8,950 nucleotides of DNA from an uncultured Clostridium sp. Lineage in GTDB: Bacteria > Bacillota_A > Clostridia > TANB77 > CAG-508. A program made the translations under genes and the position numbers. Below the pieces are notes generated by a model. The model saw only the letters and a list, made by a program, of their open reading frames with translations. It ran no database searches and was not told where the DNA came from. The number at the start of each line of letters is the position of its first letter. Positions within the stretch are counted from its first letter, which is position 1. The DNA is taken from NCBI GenBank assembly GCA_947244675.1, contig CAMXLV010000072.1, forward strand, positions 1-8,950, in the 5' to 3' direction. Below, piece after piece: positions 1-7,122 of the stretch.

Positions 1-1617
1 AGGTGGAAAAGTTTTGTTAATTTCTTTAATCTTTTGCCAAATTATATTTTCTAACTCTTCCTTTTTTAAATTAGGATATTTTTGTTCCACTACTTCTTTA
101 TCATAAACAATTTTAACAGAAAGTTTCACATCATTTTTATCCTTTTTATCTGGCATACCATAAACAATACATTCACTTACTTCATCCATTCGATTTATTA
201 ATGTTTCTAACTCATCTGGAAATACTTTTTTCCCATTTTTTAATACGATCATATCTTTCTTTCTACCAGCTAAAAACAAATATCCTTCTTTATCAAAATA
301 AGCTAAATCCCCTGTATAAAACCATCCATCCTTTAGTACTTCATTCGTTGCTTCTTCATTTTCATAATAGCCTAGCATTACATTTGGACCCTTTACACGA
401 ATTTCTCCTACACCTTGTTCATCTTGATTGTATAACTCTAATCTAACATTTTCCATTGGAAAACCAATAGAACCATATTTCATCTTTTTATAATTTTCTG
501 CCGCAATAACTGGTGATGTCTCTGTAAGTCCATATCCTTGTACTACATTAATTCCTAGCTCATTAAATCCTTTTGATACTCTTTTATCCAAAGGAGCTCC
601 TCCAGAAATGACAAATCTTAAAGATCCTCCTAGTTCATTTAGTATCTCTTTAAATATTTTCTTTCTGATATCGATTCGTAACTTTAATAAAAAATTACTT
701 AGTTTTTTCGCAAAAGCAACAGCTTTTGTCTTACCTTTTTTCGCAACTCCTTGCTCTATTCTTTTATAAATAGTCTCTACTAACAAAGGAACTCCAACAA
801 AGATAGATACTTTATATTCTTTTAAATTTTGTGCAATATAACGAAGTCCATCTGGGAATACTGTAGTTACACCAAAAGCAAGCATTACAATCATACAAGT
901 TGAACCAAAAATATGATGAAATGGTAAAAAAGCTATATTGACATCTTCTTTTCTTATATCTTCTACTAATTGCATACTATACACATTAGATGCTATATTA
1001 TTTTGAGAAAGCATAACTGCTTTCGATTTGGAAGTAGTACCAGAAGTGAAAAGTAAAATATTCATTTTGTCTTTGTCTATTTTCGCTTCTAAATATTCTT
1101 TGTTTCCTGCTTCCAAAAGTTCTTTTCCCTGCTGTTTTAATGTTTCAATATCTTCATATCCTTCTTGCTTATTCATGCAAATATAATTTTCTATTTTTAC
1201 ATTTTCCCTTTTTTTAATTTCTTTTATGTTTTCTATATATTTTTCGTCAAATACTAAAACATCTGCCTTGCTTCTTAGCAAACAGCTTTCTAATTCTTCT
1301 ACTTGTAACTCTTTATCTAACGGAATACTTATTATGCCACCTAATAAATTAGCTAAATGAGTTATTACCCATTTGTAACTATTTCTTCCAACAATTGCTA
1401 TTCTTTTATTTTGATAACCTGATTGATAAAATTTGGTTCCTAAATAGTTTACTTCTTCTAAAAGACGAGTATAACTTCCATCCTCATATTTTATACTTGG
1501 TTCTTGTTTATGTTTGATGGTAAAAGCTGTTTTTTCATTATATTTTTTTACTGCATCATAGATAAGGTCCTTTATATTTTCAAATTCTGTTGCTTTAAAA
1601 TATTTTTCTCTTTCCAT
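1..1617 (-). CDS. AMP-binding long-chain acyl-CoA synthetase (C-terminus cut by window edge)
   Basis: The protein probably activates fatty acids to acyl-AMP and then acyl-CoA at the inner face of the membrane. I translated all 539 visible codons and the frame is unbroken. The adenylate-forming motifs appear in order: P-loop TSGTTSKSK at residues 191-199, LPFHHIFG near 212-219, GYGLTE at 361-366, YTGDLA at 434-439 with Asp437, and GRKKDMIVLKNGKKVFP at 451-467. The P-loop has TSKSK where many relatives have TGxPK. The catalytic A10 lysine region lies beyond the window; the visible end (INKTFPP) usually sits shortly before it. The ATG start follows AAGGGG at a good distance. It is a single transcript divergent from the DUF1836 gene, with its own promoter. 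Class assignment is secure; the chain length of the substrate is not knowable from this. It could instead be an acyl-ACP synthetase. Confidence 0.93.
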   Translation of the reverse strand, partial: MEREKYFKATEFENIKDLIYDAVKKYNEKTAFTIKHKQEPSIKYEDGSYTRLLEEVNYLGTKFYQSGYQNKRIAIVGRNSYKWVITHLANLLGGIISIPLDKELQVEELESCLLRSKADVLVFDEKYIENIKEIKKRENVKIENYICMNKQEGYEDIETLKQQGKELLEAGNKEYLEAKIDKDKMNILLFTSGTTSKSKAVMLSQNNIASNVYSMQLVEDIRKEDVNIAFLPFHHIFGSTCMIVMLAFGVTTVFPDGLRYIAQNLKEYKVSIFVGVPLLVETIYKRIEQGVAKKGKTKAVAFAKKLSNFLLKLRIDIRKKIFKEILNELGGSLRFVISGGAPLDKRVSKGFNELGINVVQGYGLTETSPVIAAENYKKMKYGSIGFPMENVRLELYNQDEQGVGEIRVKGPNVMLGYYENEEATNEVLKDGWFYTGDLAYFDKEGYLFLAGRKKDMIVLKNGKKVFPDELETLINRMDEVSECIVYGMPDKKDKNDVKLSVKIVYDKEVVEQKYPNLKKEELENIIWQKIKEINKTFPP

Positions 1618-1648
1618 TCTTTTTCCCCTTTATCTAGTATTAATTACT

Positions 1649-1677
1649 AAATTATCACATATCCTATATGTTGTCAA
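1649..1677 (-). promoter_or_regulatory. Predicted sigma-A promoter of the acyl-CoA synthetase gene
   Basis: On the minus strand a perfect -35 box TTGACA (1677-1672) is followed after 17 bases by TAATTT (1654-1649). GATAAT two bases upstream (1656-1651) is an alternative -10 box. Transcription would start near 1641, leaving a leader of about 25 bases that contains the AAGGGG ribosome binding site. The spacer between the boxes carries a palindrome. Confidence 0.6.
1657..1671. promoter_or_regulatory. Palindromic operator candidate in the promoter spacer
   Basis: ACATAT-CCT-ATATGT is a perfect 6-3-6 inverted repeat. It exactly fills the space between the -35 and -10 boxes of the acyl-CoA synthetase promoter, where a bound dimeric repressor would block RNA polymerase. 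The regulator is unknown; the divergently transcribed DUF1836 protein is one candidate. AT-rich palindromes of this size also occur by chance. Confidence 0.4.
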
Positions 1678-1680
1678 GAG

Positions 1681-1709
1681 TTGACTAAGGTGTCTAAACG
1701 TGTTATAGT
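1681..1709 (+). promoter_or_regulatory. Predicted sigma-A promoter of the DUF1836 gene
   Basis: TTGACT (1681-1686) and TATAGT (1704-1709) are separated by exactly 17 bases. The predicted start, near 1716, falls inside the ribosome binding site AAAGGTGA (1713-1720), so the leader would be only about 10 bases long. Either the mRNA is almost leaderless or the true start lies a few bases further upstream. Confidence 0.5.
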
Positions 1710-1726
1710 TATAAAGGTGATTAAAT

Positions 1727-2227
1727 ATGAACAAAGAAATTAAAGACTTTCATTTACCTAGATGGAATGAACTTCCTAATATTGATTTATACATTGACCA
1801 AATTGTTTCTTTTTTGGAACAATATTTGTCTGGTTATATTAAAAATGATAATGAAAAAGAAGAAAAAGTCATAACAAAAACTATGATCAACAATTATGTA
1901 AAACATAATATTATCAAACCCCCTATTAATAAAAAATATAATAAAGAACATATTGCTTCTTTATTTGTTATTTTTGTTTTAAAAGAAGTCTATAGTATTA
2001 ATGATATTAAACGATTAATTTCTTTGGCTATTGAAACTTCTGATGTAAAACAAGCTTATGATCGTTTCGCTTCAGAACTTGAAAAAGCAATTCGTATTGT
2101 CTTTGCAGAAAAAAACTATGTAAAAAACAGCAAACTTTCTCAAGAACAATATATTTTAAGAAATGTTGTACAATCCTTTGCTAATAAATTATATGTGCAA
2201 AGAATTTATTTAAAAAGCCTGGGCTAG
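1727..2227 (+). CDS. DUF1836 family protein (MerR-like putative regulator)
   Basis: This 166-residue protein matches my memory of the DUF1836 family (Bacillus YkrK-like), including LPRWNELPNIDLYIDQIV near the N-terminus, ITKTMINNYVKHNIIKPP at about 50-67 and KYNKEHIASLFVIFVLKEVYS at about 70-91. The middle part resembles a MerR-type winged helix (the phrase TMINNYVKHNII.PP corresponds to the recognition helix and wing), so DNA binding is plausible. The domain is generally regarded as uncharacterised. The ATG at 1727 follows AAAGGTGA by six bases. The gene diverges from the acyl-CoA synthetase and is convergent with mutS, and its stop codon lies inside the shared terminator stem. Family call is fairly firm; regulation of the divergent neighbour is inference. 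Confidence 0.85.
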   Translation: MNKEIKDFHLPRWNELPNIDLYIDQIVSFLEQYLSGYIKNDNEKEEKVITKTMINNYVKHNIIKPPINKKYNKEHIASLFVIFVLKEVYSINDIKRLISLAIETSDVKQAYDRFASELEKAIRIVFAEKNYVKNSKLSQEQYILRNVVQSFANKLYVQRIYLKSLG

Positions 2228-2253
2228 TATAAATTTCCTAGTTCAGGCTTTTT
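2212..2253. terminator. Bidirectional intrinsic terminator between the DUF1836 gene and mutS
   Basis: The left arm AAAAAGCCTGGGCTAG (2212-2227) pairs with CTAGTTCAGGCTTTTT (2238-2253) over 16 positions, two of them G-U pairs, around a 10-base loop. The A-run on one side and T-run on the other make it work in both directions for the convergent genes. The DUF1836 stop codon (2225-2227) is part of the stem, and the mutS stop is one base beyond the hairpin. Confidence 0.85.
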
Positions 2254-2254
2254 C

Positions 2255-4871
2255 TTATTTCATTTTTTCTTTCATACGAACCAATGTATTTAATGCATCA
2301 ATCGGTGTCAATTCATTCAAATTTATTTTATCTACCTCATGGGCAATCTCAGCCAATTTATAATTATATAAATCAAATTGACCTTCTACTTGTTTCTTCT
2401 CTTCCTTTGTTTGTTTTTTTCCAGTTAAAATATTTTTTCTTTCTAAAGAACGTAAAATTTCATCTGCTTTCTTAGTTACTACTTTTGGAACACCTGCTAA
2501 ACGAGCCACATGAATACCATAACTTTCATCTGTTCCACCTCTTACAATTTTTCGTAAGAAAATAATATCTTCTCCTTTTTCTTTTACAGCAATAGAATAA
2601 TTTTTAATTCCTTCTAATTTATCCTCTAGCTCAGTTAATTCATGATAATGTGTTGCAAATAAAGTTTTTGCACCACATCTTTCTTTATCACTAATAAATT
2701 CTGCTACTGCCCAAGCAATAGATAATCCATCATAGGTAGAAGTTCCTCTTCCAATCTCATCTAAAATAACTAAACTATTATTAGTTGCTTCTTTTAAAAT
2801 TGTTGCTACTTCCATCATTTCTACCATAAAGGTACTTTGTCCCATACTTAAATCATCTGATGCTCCTACTCTTGTAAAAATTTTATCAACCACACCAATT
2901 TTGGCTGTTTCTGCTGGTACAAAACTTCCGTACTTGTGCCATCAATGTAATTAATGCTACTTGTCTCATATAAGTAGATTTTCCTGCCATATTAGGTCCT
3001 GTAATGATCGATAATCGATTATCCTGCTTGTCTAAATAAGTATCATTTTCAACAAAACTACCTGGGCCTAATATTTTTTCAATTACTGGATGTCTTCCAT
3101 TTTTAATATCAATTGCTCCTGTACTATTGACTTCTGGCATACTGTAATTCATATCTTCTGCTACTTGAGCAAAAGATGTTAAAACATCTAAAGAAGCAAC
3201 TACTTCACTTGTTTTTTGAAGTCTTTTTACATTTTTAGCAATTTCTTCACGAATTTTTACAAAAGCTTCATATTCCAAATTAACTACTTTTTCTTCTGCC
3301 CCTAAAATTTGATTTTCTAAATTCTTTAATTCTTCTGTTATGTATCTCTCAGCATTTGTTAAAGTTTGTTTTCTAATAAATCGATCTGGAACTTGATTTA
3401 GATAAGATTTGGTTACTTCAATAAAATAACCAAAAACTTTATTAAATCCTACTTTTAAATTCTTAATTCCTGTTTTTTCTCTCTCTTTTAGTTCTAATTC
3501 AACTAGCCAATTTTTTCCTTCCATTTGTGCCGTCTTTAAAGTATCTATTTCTTCATCATATCCTAATTTTATAATACCTCCATCCTTAATTGTCATTGGT
3601 GGATCTTCTAAAATTGATTCATCAATTAATTGATAAATATCTTGCAACTCGTCTAAATTTTCTGCTAACTCTTTTAATAAATCAGTTTTACATTCTTTTA
3701 GGCTCCTTTTTACTTCTGGCAATTTTAATAATGAGTTTTTTAAGGTAATCATATCCCTTGCATTTGCATTTCCATAAGCCATTTTTCCCGCTAAGCGTTC
3801 TATATCATATACTTTTTTTAATGCTTCTATAATGTCTCCTCTTAGCATAAGATCATCTTTCAATTCTTTGACTGCATTTAATCTTTTATTAATTTCTAAA
3901 ACATCCACTAATGGATCATTGAGCCATCTCCTTAAAGCCCTTCCTCCCATAGAAGTTGCTGTTTTATCTAACACCCATAATAATGTTCCTTTTTTTGATT
4001 TATCTCTTAATTTTTCAGTTATCTCTAGGTTTCTTCTCGCATTAATATCTAATGCCATATATCTAGAAATTTGATAAATTGTAATTTTATTGATATGATC
4101 TAATGTTGTTTTTTGTGTTTGCTCAATATATTCTACTAATGCATGAATGGCTTGAATTGCTAAAGTCTTTTCTTGAAAATTTTCGATTTTATTTCCTTTA
4201 TTATCAATTATACCAAATCTTAAAGGTAAATTTTCTGCTTCGCTTTTAAAAAAAGTATCATTGAATTTTGTAATGTAGATTTTCTCAAATCTTTCTTTTA
4301 TTTTATCAATTTCTTCTTTGCTATCAGCCATCATAGAATTAATCACTAATTCAGAAGGTGTAAATCTTGCAATTTCATCTAATAACATCGGAAAATTGTG
4401 ATTATCTTTAATTTCTGCTGCATAAAATTCCCCTGTTGATATATCACAAACACCAATACCATAATAAATCCCTGTTTTGAATATAGACATAATATAATTG
4501 TTTTTTCTTTCTTCTAGCATATTACTTTCTACAATGGTTCCTGGTGTTACTACTTTAATAACTCCTCTTTTTACAATGCCTTTGGTATCTTTTGGGTTTT
4601 CCAATTGTTCACAAATTGCTACTTTATATCCTTTACTTACTAATTTGGCAATATACATTTCTGCTGCATGATGTGGCACTCCTGCCATTGGTGCTCTTTC
4701 TTCTTGCCCACAATCTTTTCCTGTTAATGTTATTTCTAATTCTCTTGCTACTAAAATGGCATCATCAAAAAACATTTCATAAAAATCTCCCAAACGATAA
4801 AATAAAATGCAATCTTTATATTCTTCTTTGGTTTCAAGGTATTTTTGCATCATTGGTGAATATTCTGCCAT
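2255..4871 (-). CDS. mutS: DNA mismatch repair protein MutS, requiring one +1 frameshift
   Basis: MutS recognises mismatches as a dimer and recruits MutL using ATP. Skipping one base near 2930 gives a continuous 871-residue protein, a normal MutS length. The mismatch-reading motif GDFYEMF (Phe30, Glu32) is near the N-terminus, Walker [10 protein letters not shown] is at 625-633, Walker B LVILDEIG has Asp704 and Glu705, followed by GRGTSTYDG and FATHYHELT. Without a shift, the zero frame leaves the family at residue 648 and ends after 14 foreign residues at a TGA, giving a 661-residue product with Walker A but no Walker B and no C-terminal dimer interface. The C-terminal part (2255-2893) has no convincing ribosome binding site of its own. 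The start at 4871 is 2 bp after the upstream gene and follows GGGAG. No mutL follows. Recoding, sequencing error and true inactivation are all possible. Confidence 0.9.
2928..2930 (-). other. mutS: +1 frameshift site at a zero-frame CGG codon in mutS
   Basis: On the coding strand the site reads CAA GTA CGG AAG TTT in the zero frame. Skipping the C (complement of 2930) gives GTA then GGA AGT TTT GTA, which is V-G-S-F-V of the conserved MutS segment. CGG is codon 648. The extra base could also be assigned as the A of GTA (GTC GGA), which gives the same protein. It is not in a homopolymer run and no stop codon is present at the shift point. Confidence 0.85.
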
Positions 4872-4873
4872 TA

Positions 4874-5470
4874 CTAATGTTCTCTCCCTTCTTCTCTTTT
4901 TTGTTCTATTTGTATTTGATTATCTAATCTTTTTATTTCATCTTCAATATGTTTACGCACTTGTTTCGTTTTTGCATTTTTCATTGATTCTAAAAACTGT
5001 TTTCTTCTCTCTTCTAAGTTTTGTATTGTTGTTTTTATTTTCTGTGGTATATATTCAGATTCTACTTGTTCTAAAATGCTATATTTTAATTCTTTTCCAG
5101 ACCTTTGTGCTTCTATATAAATTCGATAAATCGTATATAATTCTATATTTTCTTCTTCTATTTTAGCAAATTTTCTTTGTATCGTTCTTTTACTAACACC
5201 ATATTTCTTTTCTAATTCTTTTTGTGTAATATTGGTTAAAATACTTTCTCTCATTACTTGTTCAAAATCAATTCCTTGTACATCTCTAGGCTTATAAGGA
5301 TGCATTTGTATGAATTTCTCATACAATTGTAAATCGTTTTCTTGTAAATGTGACACTCTTCTATATAAAGTATTTAATCCTACACCTCTTTCTTTGCAGA
5401 CTTCTCTTAAGTTAACATTTTTTTTTTGAGCCATTTCCGCTATAAACTCATTCCATTGTTTATTGTTCAT
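4874..5470 (-). CDS. Unrecognised protein with two tandem HTH-like repeats and a coiled coil
   Basis: I do not recognise a named family for this 198-residue, highly charged protein. It contains an internal duplication: residues about 20-55 (NLREVCKERGVGLNTLYRRV...) align with about 82-117 (TQKELEKKYGVSKRTIQRKF...), each a helix-turn-helix-like unit followed by a similar L/I-x-E-x-N/D-x-x-LY stretch. Residues about 140-195 are rich in Glu, Lys, Arg and Gln and look like a coiled coil (IQNLEERRKQFLESM, HIEDEIKRLDNQIQIEQK). There is no signal peptide or membrane segment. The start follows GAGAGGAG at good spacing and overlaps the end of miaB by 11 bp; mutS begins 2 bp after its stop, so the three genes are translationally coupled. 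A DNA- or RNA-binding role is possible from the HTH units, but the link to mismatch repair or tRNA modification is context only. Confidence 0.85.
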   Translation of the reverse strand: MNNKQWNEFIAEMAQKKNVNLREVCKERGVGLNTLYRRVSHLQENDLQLYEKFIQMHPYKPRDVQGIDFEQVMRESILTNITQKELEKKYGVSKRTIQRKFAKIEEENIELYTIYRIYIEAQRSGKELKYSILEQVESEYIPQKIKTTIQNLEERRKQFLESMKNAKTKQVRKHIEDEIKRLDNQIQIEQKREEGREH

Positions 5471-6873
5471 TTTTTTCTCCTCTCAAATACCACATATGTT
5501 GAGAAACAATTTTTAGCTCTATCATTTTACCAATTAAACTTTCTTCTCCTTCAAAAATAACAACCTTATTACTATCTGTCCTTCCTGTTAAAAATGAGTC
5601 ATTATTTTTACTTTTTCCTTCTACTAAAATCTTTTGTATAGTTCCTACATACTTTTGATTGTTTCCCTCCATTTGACTTTCTACTAATGTTTTTAGTTCG
5701 TTAAATCTTCTATGTTTTTCTTCTTCCTCAATTTGATTTTCTTGTTTAGCAGCTGGTGTACCTACTCTCTTTGAATAGATAAACATATAAACTTGTTCAA
5801 ATTTCACCCTTTTTATTACATCTAGTGTTTCTTCAAAATCTTCTTTCGTTTCTCCTGGAAATCCTACAATAATATCTGTTGATAGACTCAAATTAGGAAT
5901 TTTTTCTCTCATTTTTTCTACTAGTGCTAAATATTGCTCTTTTGTATATTTTCGATTCATTTCCTTTAATATTTTTGTACTTCCTGACTGCAAAGGTAAA
6001 TGCACTAATTTGCATACTTTATCGCAACTAGCAATTTGCTCAATGACATCTTTAGTAAAATCTTTTGGATGTGGTGAAACAAAACGAATTCTTTGAATTC
6101 CTTCGATTTTATTTATCGCCTTTAATAATGTAGCAAAAGAATTAATTCCTTCATATTCTTCTATTTTTAAATTTTTTTCTTTTTCTATTCTTAAATAAGA
6201 ATTAACGTTTTGCCCAAGTAATGTAATTTCTTGATAACCTTTTTTAGCTAATTCCTTTACCTCTTCTAAGATATCTTTTGGTTTTCTACTTCTTTCTCTT
6301 CCACGCACATAAGGCACAATACAGTAACTACAAAAATTGTTGCATCCATTCATAATAGTAACTGATGCTTTTATTTTATCACTTCTTTTGATTGGCAATC
6401 CTTCATAAATTTCACCATCAATATCTATAACATCTTCCATTTTTTTCTTTTCTTCTAAGATTTTATATAAATTTTCTGGAAATTTGTACAATGTATGAGT
6501 ACCAAATAATAAATCAACAAAAGGATAACTTTCTTTGATTTTTTTCGTTATATGTTTTTCTTGCATCATGCAACCACCGAATAGCAATAATTGTTCCTTT
6601 TTCTTCTTTGATTCTTTTTAATTCTCCTAATTTTCCAAATAGCTTGTCTTCTGCGTTTTCTCTAACACAACAAGTATTGAACACAATTAAGCTTGCTTCT
6701 TTAGGCTCTTTTGTTATTTTATATCCCATTTGTTCTATCATGCCACATAATTTTTCTGAGTCGTTTTCATTTAATTGGCAACCCATAGTTAATATATGGT
6801 ATTTTAATTCTCTTTTCTGATTTTGCTCTTCTATTTTTTTGATATATTGTTTTTGTTTTTCTATTTCATCCAT
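5460..6873 (-). CDS. miaB: tRNA-2-methylthio-N6-dimethylallyladenosine synthase MiaB, requiring one +1 frameshift
   Basis: MiaB is a radical-SAM methylthiotransferase that converts i6A37 to ms2i6A37 in tRNAs reading UNN codons. Skipping one base at 6579 gives 470 residues, normal for the family. The N-terminal cluster ligands are Cys32 (MGCQLN), Cys68 (NTCCVREN) and Cys101 (GGCMMQ); the radical-SAM cluster is C177-xxx-C181-xx-C184 (GCNNFCSYC), followed by VRGRERS and LPLQSGS. A TRAM-type RNA-binding domain occupies about 405-465. The shift lies three residues before Cys101. In the zero frame, the protein ends about 20 residues later (119 residues in all) with only two cluster cysteines. The ATG at 6873 is preceded immediately by an in-frame TAA; AGAAGGAG lies about 15 bases upstream, which is long, so initiation may be modest. 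First gene of the operon. Confidence 0.9.
6577..6579 (-). other. miaB: +1 frameshift site at a zero-frame CGG codon in miaB
   Basis: The coding strand reads GCT ATT CGG TGG TTG in the zero frame. Skipping the C (complement of 6579) gives ATT then GGT GGT TGC ATG ATG CAA, which is I-G-G-C-M-M-Q, the conserved third-cysteine motif of MiaB. CGG is codon 99. An alternative assignment of the extra base is one T of ATT (ATC GGT), giving the same protein. The form of the site matches that in mutS. Confidence 0.85.
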
Positions 6874-6914
6874 TTAAGTACCTAACTTCTCCTTCTTTTT
6901 TTGTTAAATCTTGT

Positions 6915-6943
6915 CCTATTTTATTATAAAATAGGCTTTTTTT
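6915..6943 (+). terminator. Plus-strand hairpin with T-run upstream of miaB
   Basis: CCTATTTTA (6915-6923) pairs perfectly with TAAAATAGG (6927-6935), followed by C and seven T. In form this is an intrinsic terminator for plus-strand transcription, yet no plus-strand gene precedes it, so it would stop antisense transcription out of miaB. On the minus strand it overlaps the likely miaB promoter. The stem is A/T-rich and weak. Confidence 0.4.
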
Positions 6944-6946
6944 CAA
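6918..6946 (-). promoter_or_regulatory. Possible promoter of the miaB operon
   Basis: On the minus strand TTGAAA (6946-6941) is followed after 17 bases by TAAAAT (6923-6918); TATAAT also occurs slightly upstream of that -10 box. Transcription would begin near 6911, giving a leader of about 38 bases before the miaB start. AT-rich sequence makes such matches common, so this is tentative. Confidence 0.35.
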
Positions 6947-6976
6947 GCTATTTTGAAGAAAAATCCTGTTCTTTAA

Positions 6977-7045
6977 CAAATTTGTGTAAAAGGTATTTTG
7001 TTCGTTTGCCAAATTTGCTTTGGCAAATTTGTGTGCAAAGTATTT
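6977..7045. repeat. Pair of 22-base direct repeats around a 9-bp inverted repeat
   Basis: The 22 bases at 6977-6998, beginning CAAATTTGTGT and ending TATTT, recur at 7024-7045 with 19 of 22 identical. Between and partly inside them, TTTGCCAAA (7005-7013) is inverted as TTTGGCAAA (7019-7027) with a 5-base loop. No reading frame covers this part. It could be a fragment of an interspersed repeat or a protein-binding region upstream of the miaB operon. Confidence 0.5.
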
Positions 7046-7081
7046 ATATTCTAGGAAGTTCAGAGAACTTTCCTAGAATAT
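7046..7081. repeat. Long hairpin without a T-run
   Basis: ATATTCTAGGAAGTTC (7046-7061) pairs with GAACTTTCCTAGAATAT (7065-7081) over 16 bp with one bulged T and a 3-base loop. Neither strand has a T-run after it, so it is not a standard intrinsic terminator. It lies between the stop codon of the zinc-ribbon gene and the miaB promoter and could be an RNA-processing signal, a transcript-end stabiliser or part of a small repeat element. Confidence 0.55.
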
Positions 7082-7090
7082 GAAAACAGA

Positions 7091-7111
7091 GGGACTCAAT
7101 ATATTAGTCCC
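7091..7111 (-). terminator. Weak terminator hairpin after the zinc-ribbon gene
   Basis: GGGACT (7091-7096) pairs with AGTCCC (7106-7111) across a 9-base loop, 12 bases past the stop codon of the small gene. The minus-strand transcript continues with a moderately T-rich TCTGTTTTC. The plus side also has a T-run (7116-7121), so it may act both ways. Confidence 0.45.
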
Positions 7112-7122
7112 CCACATTTTTC

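Noticed and set aside
2255..2893. Separate gene for a 212-residue C-terminal MutS-like protein starting at a GTG
   Set aside because: There is no convincing ribosome binding site, the frame joins the upstream MutS exactly after one base is skipped, and the conserved G-S-F-V-P-A segment lies before the supposed start.
4592..5166. Plus-strand reading frames of 111 and 119 codons opposite mutS and its upstream gene
   Set aside because: They are Leu/Phe/Ser-rich shadows of A-rich coding sequence on the other strand, lack ribosome binding sites and resemble no protein.
2928..6579. prfB-like programmed frameshift with a stop codon at the shift site
   Set aside because: Neither site has a stop codon at the A-site, a CTT slippery codon or an obvious internal Shine-Dalgarno sequence at the right distance; the shared element is CGG itself.
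6977..7045. CRISPR array or attachment site
   Set aside because: There are only two imperfect repeat copies with no regular spacer series, no cas genes, no integrase and no tRNA gene nearby.
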